From positions 4,529 through 34,702 of the forward strand of contig JAIDJS010000332.1 in assembly GCA_029052085.1 (NCBI GenBank): DNA of 30,174 nucleotides, in the 5' to 3' direction. This document shows positions 17,537 through 25,146 of the stretch, piece after piece; the first letter of the stretch is position 1, and each line of letters opens with the position of its first letter. This DNA is from Eubacterium sp. GTDB taxonomy: Bacteria > Bacillota > Clostridia > Oscillospirales > Acutalibacteraceae. The notes below the pieces were generated by a model that had not been told where the DNA came from, did not search any database, and worked only from the letters and a program-made list of their open reading frames with translations. Position numbers and translations under genes: made by a program.

Positions 17537-18133
17537 TTAAGCCGAAAGACTGGTTTTGGTAAATTTCGCAGCCTCGCTGAAATCAAGCGCAGCCGAATTT
17601 ACAATAATCTCCTTTGGCTGATACGTTGAAAGCTGATTGATGATCTGCTCTTCCTCATCATCGCCCTTTGCAACGGTTATATGGAATTCACAGGTTGAAA
17701 CATCGGCGAAGCAAAGCCCCGTTTCCTTTTCTCCCTTACATATTGAGCAAAGATAATTATTCACCGTATCATCAAGCATATTGCTTTCAATAACCGTTCC
17801 CGGAGTAATGATTCTTATAACATCTCTTTTAACGATGCCCTTTGCAAGCTTAGGATCCTCAACCTGCTCGCAGATAGCAACCTTATAGCCTCTTGAAACA
17901 AGCTTTGCAATATAATTTTCTGCCGAATGAAATGGTACACCGCACATAGGTGCACGTTCGCCCATTCCGCAATCCTTGCCTGTTAAGACAAGATCAAGCT
18001 CTTCCGCTGCTGTTTTTGCATCATCAAAAAACATTTCATAAAAATCACCGAGGCGGAAAAACAACAGCATCCCCGGATATTGACTTTTTATATCAAAATA
18101 CTGAGCCATCATAGGCGATAAGCCTTTAGCCAT
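17537..18133 (-). CDS. mutS: MutS, N-terminal fragment with mismatch-binding domain
   Basis: A 198-residue open frame equal to MutS domain I and part of the connector. It starts with LSPMMAQYFDIKSQYPG. The mismatch-sensing Phe-x-Glu element is in LGDFYEMFFDDAK, and MCGVPFHSAENYIAKLV and VAICEQVEDP follow. The ATG at 18133 follows GAGGAGG with 7-base spacing, a strong initiation site. The frame stops at TAA after KTSLSA and resumes in the same frame at once. Alone it lacks the clamp and ATPase, so it should not support repair. A 96-base gap separates it from the upstream ylbF-like gene; I see no convincing promoter there. Confidence 0.9.
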   Translation of the reverse strand: MAKGLSPMMAQYFDIKSQYPGMLLFFRLGDFYEMFFDDAKTAAEELDLVLTGKDCGMGERAPMCGVPFHSAENYIAKLVSRGYKVAICEQVEDPKLAKGIVKRDVIRIITPGTVIESNMLDDTVNNYLCSICKGEKETGLCFADVSTCEFHITVAKGDDEEEQIINQLSTYQPKEIIVNSAALDFSEAAKFTKTSLSA

Positions 18134-18229
18134 TGCATTTCCTCCTCAACAATTCTTAACCAGGGTTTATTACCCCGCATCACACTGTCGCAAATGCAGC
18201 ATCACTACCGCATCATAAGCTGCTTAGGA

Positions 18230-18640
18230 TTAGTGGCAGCCACCGCAGGTGCAGCAATCATGTGTGCAATTCTCTTCAGGAATTTCACATGTTGCAGGAT
18301 CCTGGCCATCAAAGAATAAGCCAATCATCTTGCTGATATACTGTGCCATTTCTTCCATCTGAGCTGCTGCTGCAGAATATTTCTGCATATTTTCAGTCTG
18401 CATAATTTCTTCGTAAAGCTTCTGATAATCCTTCTGAAGTTCTTCAATTCTGTCCTTATCAGCTTCGTCTGCCTTCTGAGCCTCCTGCTGATATTTAAGA
18501 GAGATAAGCTGAAGTTCCTGCATTTTTTCCTGAAGTGATGTATCTGCATCATTTGCAGAAGCTGCAGCCTGAAGCGCTGCAAATCTCGGATCAGCCTGAA
18601 TTTCTTTTCCAAGCTCGCGAAGTGTTGATTCTAAACTCAT
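18230..18640 (-). CDS. YlbF/YmcA-family protein with cysteine-rich tail
   Basis: A 136-residue helical protein of the YlbF/YmcA (RicF/RicA) family. The helical body (LRELGKEIQADPRFAALQAA to about residue 110) is typical. The last 20 residues hold a cluster of five Cys with a terminal His (ENCTHDCCTCGGCH, with another Cys a little earlier). In Bacillus, RicA, RicF and RicT form a complex that carries iron-sulfur clusters on conserved Cys and works with RNase Y in mRNA maturation. An Fe-S or zinc site here is therefore a fair inference. It starts 3 bases after the miaB stop with AAAGGAA upstream. Bacillus ymcA is also miaB's neighbour. Which of the two paralogues it replaces cannot be told. Confidence 0.85.
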   Translation of the reverse strand: MSLESTLRELGKEIQADPRFAALQAAASANDADTSLQEKMQELQLISLKYQQEAQKADEADKDRIEELQKDYQKLYEEIMQTENMQKYSAAAAQMEEMAQYISKMIGLFFDGQDPATCEIPEENCTHDCCTCGGCH

Positions 18641-18643
18641 AAT

Positions 18644-20080
18644 TTAGTTCCTTTCTTTCTCGCCTTTTAAAACATAAGTTAAAGGCTCTGTTACTTTTAT
18701 TCTTTGGAAGGTTCCGATAAGCTTTTCAGAGCCTTCAAATTCTATAATCAAATTGCCGTCTGTTCTGGCAGCAATATAATTATCGCCTAATTTTCCCTTG
18801 CCGTAAACGAAGCATTTAAACACCTTGTCCTTATATTTCTTCATATTATCGGCAGAAATCTTTTCCTGTAAATCTGTTAATTCCTTAAACCATCTGCCCT
18901 TTTCCCCGGAAGATACCGGATTGGGCATTTCGGCAGCCGGCGTTCCCTTTCTCGGGGAATAGATAAATGTAAAAAGTGAAGTAAACTTGACTTCCTCAAC
19001 AAGAGATAAAGTATCCTGAAATTCTTCATATGTTTCTCCGGGGAAGCCAACAATAATATCCGAGGTTAATGACAGCGCATCGCCCATTTTTTCTTTTGCA
19101 TAATGTATAAGCTCAAGATATTTTTCTCTGCTGTAATGACGATTCATTGCCTGAAGCACCCTGTTGTTTCCGCTTTGGAAAGGAAGATGAAGATGCTTTG
19201 CTATTTTTTCATTTTCCGCCATTGCATCAATAAGCTCTTTCGTGCAGTCCTTCGGGTGGCTTGTCATAAAGCGGATACGGAAATCGCCGTCAAGATGCGC
19301 AATGCTTTTCAATAATTCGGCAAAGGAAACAGCCGGAGATAAATCCTTTCCATACGAATTAACATTCTGCCCCAGAAGCGTGATTTCCTTATAGCCTTTT
19401 TCAATAAGTTCCTTGGCTTCGGCAATAACATCTGCTGCTTCACGGCTTCTTTCCCTGCCCCTTACATAAGGCACTATGCAATAAGAGCAGAAATTGTTGC
19501 AGCCATACATAATCGGCAGCCATGCTTTTTTATCATTATCGCGAAGAACAGGCACGCCCTCTGCAATTGCCCCATCCATATCAGGAAGCTCAAAAACGCG
19601 TTTTTTTCTTGTCAGTGCGTTATAAAGAAGTTCGGGCAATCTGTAAACAACATGCGTTCCGAAAACCAAATCCACAAACGGAAAGCTTTTCTTTATTTTG
19701 TCTGCAATATGCTGCTGCTGCATCATACATCCGCAGCATGCAATCAGAACATCGGGATTTTCACGCTTATATGCCTTCAGCATTCCGACATTGCCGAACA
19801 CTCTGTCCTCTGCGTGTTCACGAACAGCACAGGTATTAAATATAATAAGCTTTGCTTCTGTTCGGTTTTCGGTAAAGCCATATCCGATTTTATCCAGCAT
19901 ACCCTTGATATGCTCACTATCGGCAACATTTTGCTGGCATCCATAGGTAACAACACAAGCAAGCGGCTTGCCCTCATATCTTTTGGAAATAACAGAAGCT
20001 GCTTTTTTGCAGAATTCCTGCTGCTTTTTTATTTCTTTTTCGTTTACAACAGCAGTTTTGCGTTTGTTTTCTTCCATCAT
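18644..20080 (-). CDS. miaB: tRNA-2-methylthio-N6-dimethylallyladenosine synthase
   Basis: A radical SAM methylthiotransferase of about 478 residues that converts i6A37 to ms2i6A37. The N-terminal UPF0004 domain carries three Cys for the auxiliary cluster (TYGCQQN, FNTCAVRE, CCGCMMQ). The radical SAM motif is GCNNFCSYCIVPYVRGRERSR, and the C-terminal TRAM domain starts near residue 415. Two adjacent ATGs (20080 and 20077) follow GAGGT; the frame stays open to 20146 through the promoter, so longer starts are excluded. It is the first gene of the long run and belongs to the same unit as miaA, which makes its substrate. Confidence 0.97.
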   Translation of the reverse strand: MMEENKRKTAVVNEKEIKKQQEFCKKAASVISKRYEGKPLACVVTYGCQQNVADSEHIKGMLDKIGYGFTENRTEAKLIIFNTCAVREHAEDRVFGNVGMLKAYKRENPDVLIACCGCMMQQQHIADKIKKSFPFVDLVFGTHVVYRLPELLYNALTRKKRVFELPDMDGAIAEGVPVLRDNDKKAWLPIMYGCNNFCSYCIVPYVRGRERSREAADVIAEAKELIEKGYKEITLLGQNVNSYGKDLSPAVSFAELLKSIAHLDGDFRIRFMTSHPKDCTKELIDAMAENEKIAKHLHLPFQSGNNRVLQAMNRHYSREKYLELIHYAKEKMGDALSLTSDIIVGFPGETYEEFQDTLSLVEEVKFTSLFTFIYSPRKGTPAAEMPNPVSSGEKGRWFKELTDLQEKISADNMKKYKDKVFKCFVYGKGKLGDNYIAARTDGNLIIEFEGSEKLIGTFQRIKVTEPLTYVLKGEKERN

Positions 20081-20117
20081 TTCTACCTCAGCATATAAAA
20101 ATCCATTATTATGCTTC

Positions 20118-20146
20118 ATTATAACAAACAAGGGGCATATATTCAA
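20118..20146 (-). promoter_or_regulatory. Sigma-A promoter of the miaB-to-nfo run
   Basis: On the minus strand TTGAAT (20141-20146) is followed by a 17-base spacer and a perfect TATAAT (20118-20123), extended upstream by TG (TGTTATAAT). It lies about 38 bases before the miaB ATG. It is the only strong promoter seen for the 14 genes that follow, but internal promoters cannot be excluded. Confidence 0.8.
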
Positions 20147-20225
20147 TATCTAATTATTAATTTATATTAAATATTTATTATATAAGCTGTTAATAATATA
20201 ATATTATTGTGTTTATTTTAACATA

Positions 20226-20254
20226 TTGCATTTATTTTGCTAAAGTGGTAAAAT
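20226..20254 (+). promoter_or_regulatory. Promoter of malQ
   Basis: TTGCAT (20226-20231), a 17-base spacer, then TAAAAT (20249-20254) with an extended TGG in front. It lies about 28 bases before the malQ ATG. It diverges from the miaB promoter across roughly 80 very AT-rich bases, which hold no gene and no clear operator. Confidence 0.65.
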
Positions 20255-20282
20255 CTGCTTATTAAAATTTTGAGGTGACACT

Positions 20283-21800
20283 ATGCTGAAAAAAAGAGGG
20301 GCAGGAGTTCTTTTTCACATCAGCTCTATGCCATCGCCTTACGGAATAGGCGTTTTCGGAAAAAGCACAATGGATTTTATAGACAGGATTTGCCATATGG
20401 GCTTTACCTACTGGCAGGTACTTCCATTTAATCCGACAGATCATTCAAACAGCCCGTACTGCTCGCCAAGTGCCTTTGCAGGAAACTATCTTTTTATTAA
20501 TCCTGAGGGATTAAGAGATATGGGTCTTATAAACGATGAAGATGTCAAATCAAATTATTATGATGGAACTCCATATACGGCAAACTATACGTTTGCAGCC
20601 GAAAAAAGACTTGCCGTTCTGAAAAAAGCTTTTTTAAATATTACAGACAGTATAGCAACAGATATTAAAAACTTTGAAATTGAAAATCCGTGGCTTACGG
20701 ATTATGCCGTTTTTATGGCTGTTAAGGAGCTTGAAGGCGGAAAGCCCTGGTGGGAATGGAGCGAGGTGCATTCGCATTATTATTCCTGCATTAAGGATAT
20801 TTTCTCTTTTGAAGAGGCAGCGGCTTTTTGGAAATTTGTTCAGTACATTTTCTTTAAGCAATGGTCTGAAATCAAAAAATATGCAAATGATAAGGGCATT
20901 GCCGTTATAGGAGATATGCCGATTTATGTTGCTATGGACAGCGTTGATGTATGGTCTAACCTGCCGTTATTCCTTATTGACGAAAAAACCTTAAAGGTTG
21001 AAAAGGTTGCTGGTGTTCCGCCCGATTACTTCAGTGAAAACGGTCAGCTTTGGGGAAATCCGATTTATGACTGGAAGGCTATGAAAAGGGACAATTATTC
21101 CTGGTGGATTTCAAGAATAGGCACCGCTCTTAAAACATACGATATTGTAAGAATAGACCATTTCCGTGCTTTTGCAAGCTATTGGGAGGTACCTGCCGAT
21201 GCTGAAACAGCAAAAACAGGAGAATGGAAAGACGGACCAAAAATGGATTTATTTTCAAAGGTTTTTGAAGCCTTCCCCGATGCTCCGATTATTGCCGAAG
21301 ATCTCGGCACCTTCGGAGAGGATGTTATCCAGCTTCTTGAAGATACAGGCTTCCCCGGAATGAAGGTTGTTCAATTTGGATTTGACCCGAATTCAGATTC
21401 AAGCCATATGCCTCACAATGCCGTGCCAAACAGCATAAACTATGTTGGAACGCATGATAACAACACGATTTTAGGCTGGCTGTGGGAAGCAAGCGAAGCG
21501 GAAAGAGCATTTGCGCTTGATTATATCGGCTTTTCCGGCGATAACTGGGGCGAAGGCGGATATTACAGCCAAAGCTGCAGAAAGGTTATTGAAAGCGTCT
21601 GGAAAAGTGCCTCAAACGTTGCGGTTATATCTCTTCAGGATATGTGCGGCTTCGGCTCTGACGCAAGAATGAACACACCGGGTATACCAAGCGAAAACTG
21701 GCGTTTCAGAACAACAGAGGATACGCTTAACAATATAGATTCTGATTATTTCAGGCATATAAATTCAACTTTCAGAAGAATGTATCCTGTTTTTGATTAA
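20283..21800 (+). CDS. malQ: 4-alpha-glucanotransferase (amylomaltase, GH77)
   Basis: A 505-residue cytoplasmic enzyme that moves alpha-1,4-glucan segments between maltodextrins, in starch/glycogen use. The GH77 marks are the N-terminal RGAGVLFHISSMPSPYGIG, SPYCSPSAFAGN, the nucleophile Asp292 in RIDHFRAF, the acid/base Glu339 in AEDLGTFGED, and THDNNT with the third carboxylate. FRTTEDTL is near the end. Length is usual. The ATG at 20283 follows GAGGTGA by 4 bases. It is transcribed alone from its own promoter, with no neighbouring maltodextrin transporter or phosphorylase. Its transcript should end at the hairpin at 21808-21867. Confidence 0.97.
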   Translation: MLKKRGAGVLFHISSMPSPYGIGVFGKSTMDFIDRICHMGFTYWQVLPFNPTDHSNSPYCSPSAFAGNYLFINPEGLRDMGLINDEDVKSNYYDGTPYTANYTFAAEKRLAVLKKAFLNITDSIATDIKNFEIENPWLTDYAVFMAVKELEGGKPWWEWSEVHSHYYSCIKDIFSFEEAAAFWKFVQYIFFKQWSEIKKYANDKGIAVIGDMPIYVAMDSVDVWSNLPLFLIDEKTLKVEKVAGVPPDYFSENGQLWGNPIYDWKAMKRDNYSWWISRIGTALKTYDIVRIDHFRAFASYWEVPADAETAKTGEWKDGPKMDLFSKVFEAFPDAPIIAEDLGTFGEDVIQLLEDTGFPGMKVVQFGFDPNSDSSHMPHNAVPNSINYVGTHDNNTILGWLWEASEAERAFALDYIGFSGDNWGEGGYYSQSCRKVIESVWKSASNVAVISLQDMCGFGSDARMNTPGIPSENWRFRTTEDTLNNIDSDYFRHINSTFRRMYPVFD

Positions 21801-21825
21801 CAATATTAAAACTCCCTCATAGAAT
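21797..21825 (+). promoter_or_regulatory. Promoter buried in the malQ stop and terminator
   Basis: TTAACA (21797-21802, spanning the malQ TAA) is followed by a 17-base spacer and TAGAAT (21820-21825). Each hexamer matches the sigma-A consensus at five of six. A transcript would begin near 21832, inside the hairpin, and so would lack its 5' arm, leaving the downstream Shine-Dalgarno free. Confidence 0.55.
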
Positions 21826-21867
21826 GTTATGAAGTTATCTTCAAATATTCTGTAAAGGAGTTTTTTT
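21808..21867 (+). terminator. malQ terminator overlapping the next gene's RBS
   Basis: AAAACTCC (21808-21815) pairs with GGAGTTTT (21857-21864). Inside it ATAGAAT (21819-21825) pairs with ATTCTGT (21847-21853, one wobble), and GAAG pairs with CTTC at the tip. Seven Ts (21861-21867) follow. The GGAG of the 3' arm is the Shine-Dalgarno (AAAGGAG) of the gene starting at 21869. Confidence 0.75.
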
Positions 21868-21868
21868 A

Positions 21869-22678
21869 ATGGCTGATTTACCAAACGAAAGACAGATAAA
21901 TGAAGCAGTTTGCATAGATACAAAGCGAATTTACGACAGCTGTGTATCAAAGGATTGCTTAGAAGATTTAAGAGTTACATTTTTCAGCCGCAGCCAGAGA
22001 TTAATTGACGATGCGGTTACGGTTAAATGCCGTGAATGTGAAATCACATCCGTATCCATTGATGTTGAGGAGGTACCATTTAACAGAGGCTATTTCAGCG
22101 TTGATATTACCTTCTATTTCAGACTCTGCTTTGACACTTATTCAGCACCTTGCACTACACCAGAGGTTGCAGTCGGCTTTACCCAGTTCACAAAAAAATG
22201 TATACTCTACGGCTCAGACGGCAATGTCAAAATCTTCACATCCAATCCGATTAACGAAGAGCTTGACTGCCCCGATGCACCGCAGTATTCCAATCCGACA
22301 GCTAAGGTTCAGGCAGTTGATCCCGTTATTCTTTCCTGCGATGTTGTTGATGCCTGCGACTGCTGCATTCCGATTTGCTCTTCCTTCCCTCAGAGCATTT
22401 TGAAAAATGTATCTGACAGTATTCCAAGCGCAGGCTCATCAAGAGCAGTGCTTGTTACATTAGGACTTTTCAGCATTGTTCAGATGGAAAGAGATGTTCA
22501 GATGCTTATCCCTGCATATGATTACTGCATTCCTGAAAAAGAATGCTGCTGCAATACGCAGAATCCATGCGATACTTTCCAGACAATCGACTTTCCGGTT
22601 GATGAATTTTTCCCGCCTGAAAGGGAAAATGTACAGACGGGCTGCTGCTGTTCAGCAAATGAGGATACAGAAGCGTAG
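21869..22678 (+). CDS. Conserved-looking cysteine-rich protein, function unknown
   Basis: A 269-residue protein I do not recognise. There is no signal peptide and no convincing membrane helix. It begins with ADLPNERQINEAVCIDTKRI, then YDSCVSKDCLEDLRV. A strand-rich middle follows (about 50-120, including VPFNRGYFSVDITFYFRLCF and VGFTQFTKKCILYGSDGN). There are over twenty Cys, clustered in the second half: DVVDACDCCIPIC, PEKECCCNTQNPC and TGCCCS near the C terminus. Clustered Cys suggest metal binding or disulfide cross-linking. A spore-surface structural role is conceivable in a clostridium but has no direct support here. AAAGGAG sits 8 bases before the ATG, within the malQ terminator. Codon use resembles its neighbours, with no sign of transfer. 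Confidence 0.8.
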   Translation: MADLPNERQINEAVCIDTKRIYDSCVSKDCLEDLRVTFFSRSQRLIDDAVTVKCRECEITSVSIDVEEVPFNRGYFSVDITFYFRLCFDTYSAPCTTPEVAVGFTQFTKKCILYGSDGNVKIFTSNPINEELDCPDAPQYSNPTAKVQAVDPVILSCDVVDACDCCIPICSSFPQSILKNVSDSIPSAGSSRAVLVTLGLFSIVQMERDVQMLIPAYDYCIPEKECCCNTQNPCDTFQTIDFPVDEFFPPERENVQTGCCCSANEDTEA

Positions 22679-22699
22679 ACAAAAGAAATTAACCGTTGA

Positions 22700-22754
22700 A
22701 TCCCTCCACCACAAGTGGTTCCACTCCCTTTTACAAGGGAGGCTGATAGGGGAT
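22700..22754. repeat. Hairpin-bearing intergenic repeat, fuller copy
   Basis: The ends ATCCCT (22700-22705) and AGGGGAT (22748-22754) are complementary. Inside are CCAC/GTGG (22706-22709 and 22715-22718) and the hairpin CTCCCTT (22724-22730), TTAC loop, AAGGGAG (22735-22741). It matches the copy at 1194-1240 in layout. It lies between the cysteine-rich gene and the shared terminator. Confidence 0.6.
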
Positions 22755-22758
22755 AAAA

Positions 22759-22784
22759 AATACCTCTCCCAACGGAGAGGTATT
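22759..22784. terminator. Two-way terminator between convergent genes
   Basis: A perfect 11-bp stem, AATACCTCTCC (22759-22769) and GGAGAGGTATT (22774-22784), with the loop CAAC. In the plus direction TATTATT follows, ending the cysteine-rich gene. In the minus direction TTTTTTATCC follows, ending pcrA. Confidence 0.85.
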
Positions 22785-22823
22785 TATTATTGCTGTCAAA
22801 ATCAGATTTCTGTTCTGTTATGA

Positions 22824-25061
22824 TTAAATTTTTTCCAGCTTAGCAAAATTAGCCATAAGCTTTTTCGTGCCTGCTCTGTCAAATGCCACCTCAAGAAGAT
22901 TATCATTGCCCATCGGCTTGCTTGAAAGAATAACACCTGTACCAAAGGTTTTATGCCTTACTGTATCACCGACATGATATGAAACACCTATGTTTTCTGC
23001 AGAAGCACCAACCTGACCGAATTTATGAGCCGCAGAGGAGCTTTGCCTGTTATTGATTTGCGTTCTGCCCGAACCGGCAGATGATACGCCGGCAAATGCC
23101 GAACCGCCCCTGTTTGAATAAGAAAATCCGTTTCTTGACGTGAATGTTTCTACAGTTATATCATCTGTTACACTTACGGGAATTTCACGGATAAAGCGGG
23201 AAGCCATATTTCTGTTTGTCTGACCATAAAGCATTCTCTGCCTTGCATTGATAAGATACAGCTTTTCCTTTGCTCTTGTAATGCCTACATATGCAAGACG
23301 GCGTTCCTCCTCCAAATCATCCTCGCTGTAAATAGACTGATTACCGGGGAATATTCCCTCTTCCATACCGGGAATAAATACAACAGGAAATTCAAGGCCC
23401 TTTGCAGAATGGAGCGTCATAAGGACAACACAATCCTCATCCTCGTTATAACTGTCAATATCCGAAACAAGCGCAACATCCTCAAGAAAATCGGAAAGTT
23501 CAAAATCCTCTTCCTCCTCCTGATATTTAATAAACATAGAAGAAAGTTCGTTGATATTGTTCTTCCTGTCCTCCTCTGTTTCAGGGTCTTCAGCAAGATA
23601 TTCAAAGTACTTTGTTTCGTTTATTATTTCCTGAAGCAAATCGGAAAGCGGCATTTTTTCATCAAGCAGCTTCTGAAAATGCTTAATCATATTCGTAAAG
23701 CCCTGAAGCTTTTGGGAAGAACGAAGTGTTTTCTGAAATTCATCGCTTCTTTCGCAAACCTCAAATGCAGAAATTCCAAGACCCGTTGAAATTTCAAGCA
23801 CATTTGCAAACATCGTATCTCCGATTCCTCTTTTCGGAACATTTATAATTCTTTGAAGACGAACATTATCGGCAGGATTATTAATAACCGCAAAATAAGA
23901 AATAATATCCTTGACTTCCTTTCTGTCAAAGAAACGGTTTCCTCCGATAATTTTATGCGGAATTCCGCTTTTTGTAAGCGTAATTTCAAGATTTCTGGAC
24001 TGAGCGTTTGTACGGTACAGAACAGCGTGATCACTCATTTTTCTGCCGGCATCAACATTTTTAAGAATTTCTTCGGCTATAAAAGAGGACTCCTCCGCCT
24101 CGCTGTTTACGGTATTTAAAATAATCTTATCTCCTGCACCGGCAGCTGTCCAAAGATTTTTGCCTTTTCTGTTTTTATTATTTGAAATAACAGAGTTTGC
24201 ACCATCAAGAATATTCTGCGTTGAACGATAATTCTGTTCAAGTCTGATAACTCTTGCATTGCTGTATTGCTTTTCAAAGGACAAAATATTTTCAATCGTA
24301 GCACCCCTGAAACGATAGATACTCTGGTCATCATCGCCGACAACGCAAATATTCCTGTATCCGCCTGCAAGCAGGGAAACCAGCACATATTGCGCATGAG
24401 AGGTATCCTGATACTCATCAACCATAACATACCTGAACTGCTTCTGATAAAGCTCTAAAACATCATCATTTTCCTGAAAAAGCTTAACGGTATTAAAAAT
24501 AATATCATCAAAATCCATTGCATCGGATTTCAGAAGCTCCTTCTGATACATTTCATAGCAATCCGCAATTTTTGATTTTCGGAAATCATTTACGGCTTCT
24601 TTTTTATACTCATTGTAATCAATCAAGCTGTCTTTGGCAGTGCTTACGGCACTTAAAATAGATTTATGATGAAGAATTTTATCCGTTAAGCCAAGTGATT
24701 TCTGGCAATGCTTCATAACACGCTTCTGATCATCAGTATCATAAATTGTAAAATGATTGCTATAGCCTATTCTGTCACCAAAACGTCTTAAAATTCTGGC
24801 ACAGCAGGAATGGAAGGTAAATGCCCATATACTGCTTGCTTCTTCGCCTATAGCCCTTATAAGACGCTCCTTAAGCTCTCCTGCAGCCTTATTGGTAAAG
24901 GTAATTGCAAGCACCTGCCACGGCAGGGCAAGGCCATCTTCAATAATATGCTGAACACGATTAACAAGCACAGTTGTTTTGCCTGAGCCCGCACCCGCAA
25001 GAATTAAAAGCGGACCCTCTGTACATTCAACAGCCTGCTGCTGCATTTCATTTAATGCCAT
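22824..25061 (-). CDS. pcrA: ATP-dependent DNA helicase PcrA/UvrD
   Basis: A 745-residue SF1A 3'-to-5' helicase used in nucleotide excision repair, replication restart and removal of RecA or RNA polymerase from DNA. All motifs are present: Q motif LNEMQQQAV, Walker A LAGAGSGKT, ITFTNKAAGELKER, DEYQDTSHAQ, VGDDDQSIYRFRGA, LEQNYRST, MTLHSAKGLEFPVVF, and RLAYVGITRAKEKLYL. A low-complexity linker at about 640-690 leads to the C-terminal Tudor-like module (YHVGDTVRHKTFGTGVIL), which in PcrA binds RNA polymerase. The ATG at 25061 follows GAGGT. No strong promoter is visible in the short gap upstream. Length and motifs fit PcrA well. Confidence 0.96.
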   Translation of the reverse strand: MALNEMQQQAVECTEGPLLILAGAGSGKTTVLVNRVQHIIEDGLALPWQVLAITFTNKAAGELKERLIRAIGEEASSIWAFTFHSCCARILRRFGDRIGYSNHFTIYDTDDQKRVMKHCQKSLGLTDKILHHKSILSAVSTAKDSLIDYNEYKKEAVNDFRKSKIADCYEMYQKELLKSDAMDFDDIIFNTVKLFQENDDVLELYQKQFRYVMVDEYQDTSHAQYVLVSLLAGGYRNICVVGDDDQSIYRFRGATIENILSFEKQYSNARVIRLEQNYRSTQNILDGANSVISNNKNRKGKNLWTAAGAGDKIILNTVNSEAEESSFIAEEILKNVDAGRKMSDHAVLYRTNAQSRNLEITLTKSGIPHKIIGGNRFFDRKEVKDIISYFAVINNPADNVRLQRIINVPKRGIGDTMFANVLEISTGLGISAFEVCERSDEFQKTLRSSQKLQGFTNMIKHFQKLLDEKMPLSDLLQEIINETKYFEYLAEDPETEEDRKNNINELSSMFIKYQEEEEDFELSDFLEDVALVSDIDSYNEDEDCVVLMTLHSAKGLEFPVVFIPGMEEGIFPGNQSIYSEDDLEEERRLAYVGITRAKEKLYLINARQRMLYGQTNRNMASRFIREIPVSVTDDITVETFTSRNGFSYSNRGGSAFAGVSSAGSGRTQINNRQSSSAAHKFGQVGASAENIGVSYHVGDTVRHKTFGTGVILSSKPMGNDNLLEVAFDRAGTKKLMANFAKLEKI

Positions 25062-25098
25062 ATGTATAACCTCAATTCATATCTTTTATAGGGATAAA

Positions 25099-25127
25099 AA
25101 AGGGAGTCACTAAGAGTGACACCCTTT
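25099..25127 (-). terminator. Terminator after oadB
   Basis: A 13-base-pair stem with one internal A/A mismatch: AAAGGGAGTCACT (25099-25111) and AGTGACACCCTTT (25115-25127), with a 3-base loop. On the minus strand it is followed by TTTTTTATCC, a good U-tract, 20 bases past the oadB stop codon. Confidence 0.85.
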
Positions 25128-25146
25128 ACGTTTTTTCATTATTTAC

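Larger units (their letters stand above)
15506..18133 (-). pseudogene. mutS: mutS split by one in-frame TAA
   Basis: Read in one frame, 18133 to 15506 gives 198 codons, TAA (17537-17539), three codons (TTA CAG CTG) and then 673 codons. The total of about 875 is a normal MutS length. There is no frameshift and no sign of further decay: every ATPase motif is intact. Changing the TAA to a sense codon would restore the whole gene. Many other genes here end in TAA, so the codon is not reassigned. A fresh nonsense mutation, a strain mixture or a sequencing or assembly error would all look like this. Confidence 0.8.

Noticed and set aside
18134..18229. GATGC-containing repeats between the ylbF-like gene and mutS
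   Set aside because: Only short, irregular matches, with no stable hairpin and no promoter hexamers; treated as an ordinary spacer.
21818..21825. CATAGAAT resembling a sigma-E -10 element (CATACAAT type)
   Set aside because: No matching -35 at the required spacing of about 14 bases; the sigma-A reading of the same site is better.
25062..25098. TATAAA as -10 of a pcrA promoter
   Set aside because: No acceptable -35 at 15-18 bases upstream; the region overlaps the oadB terminator.
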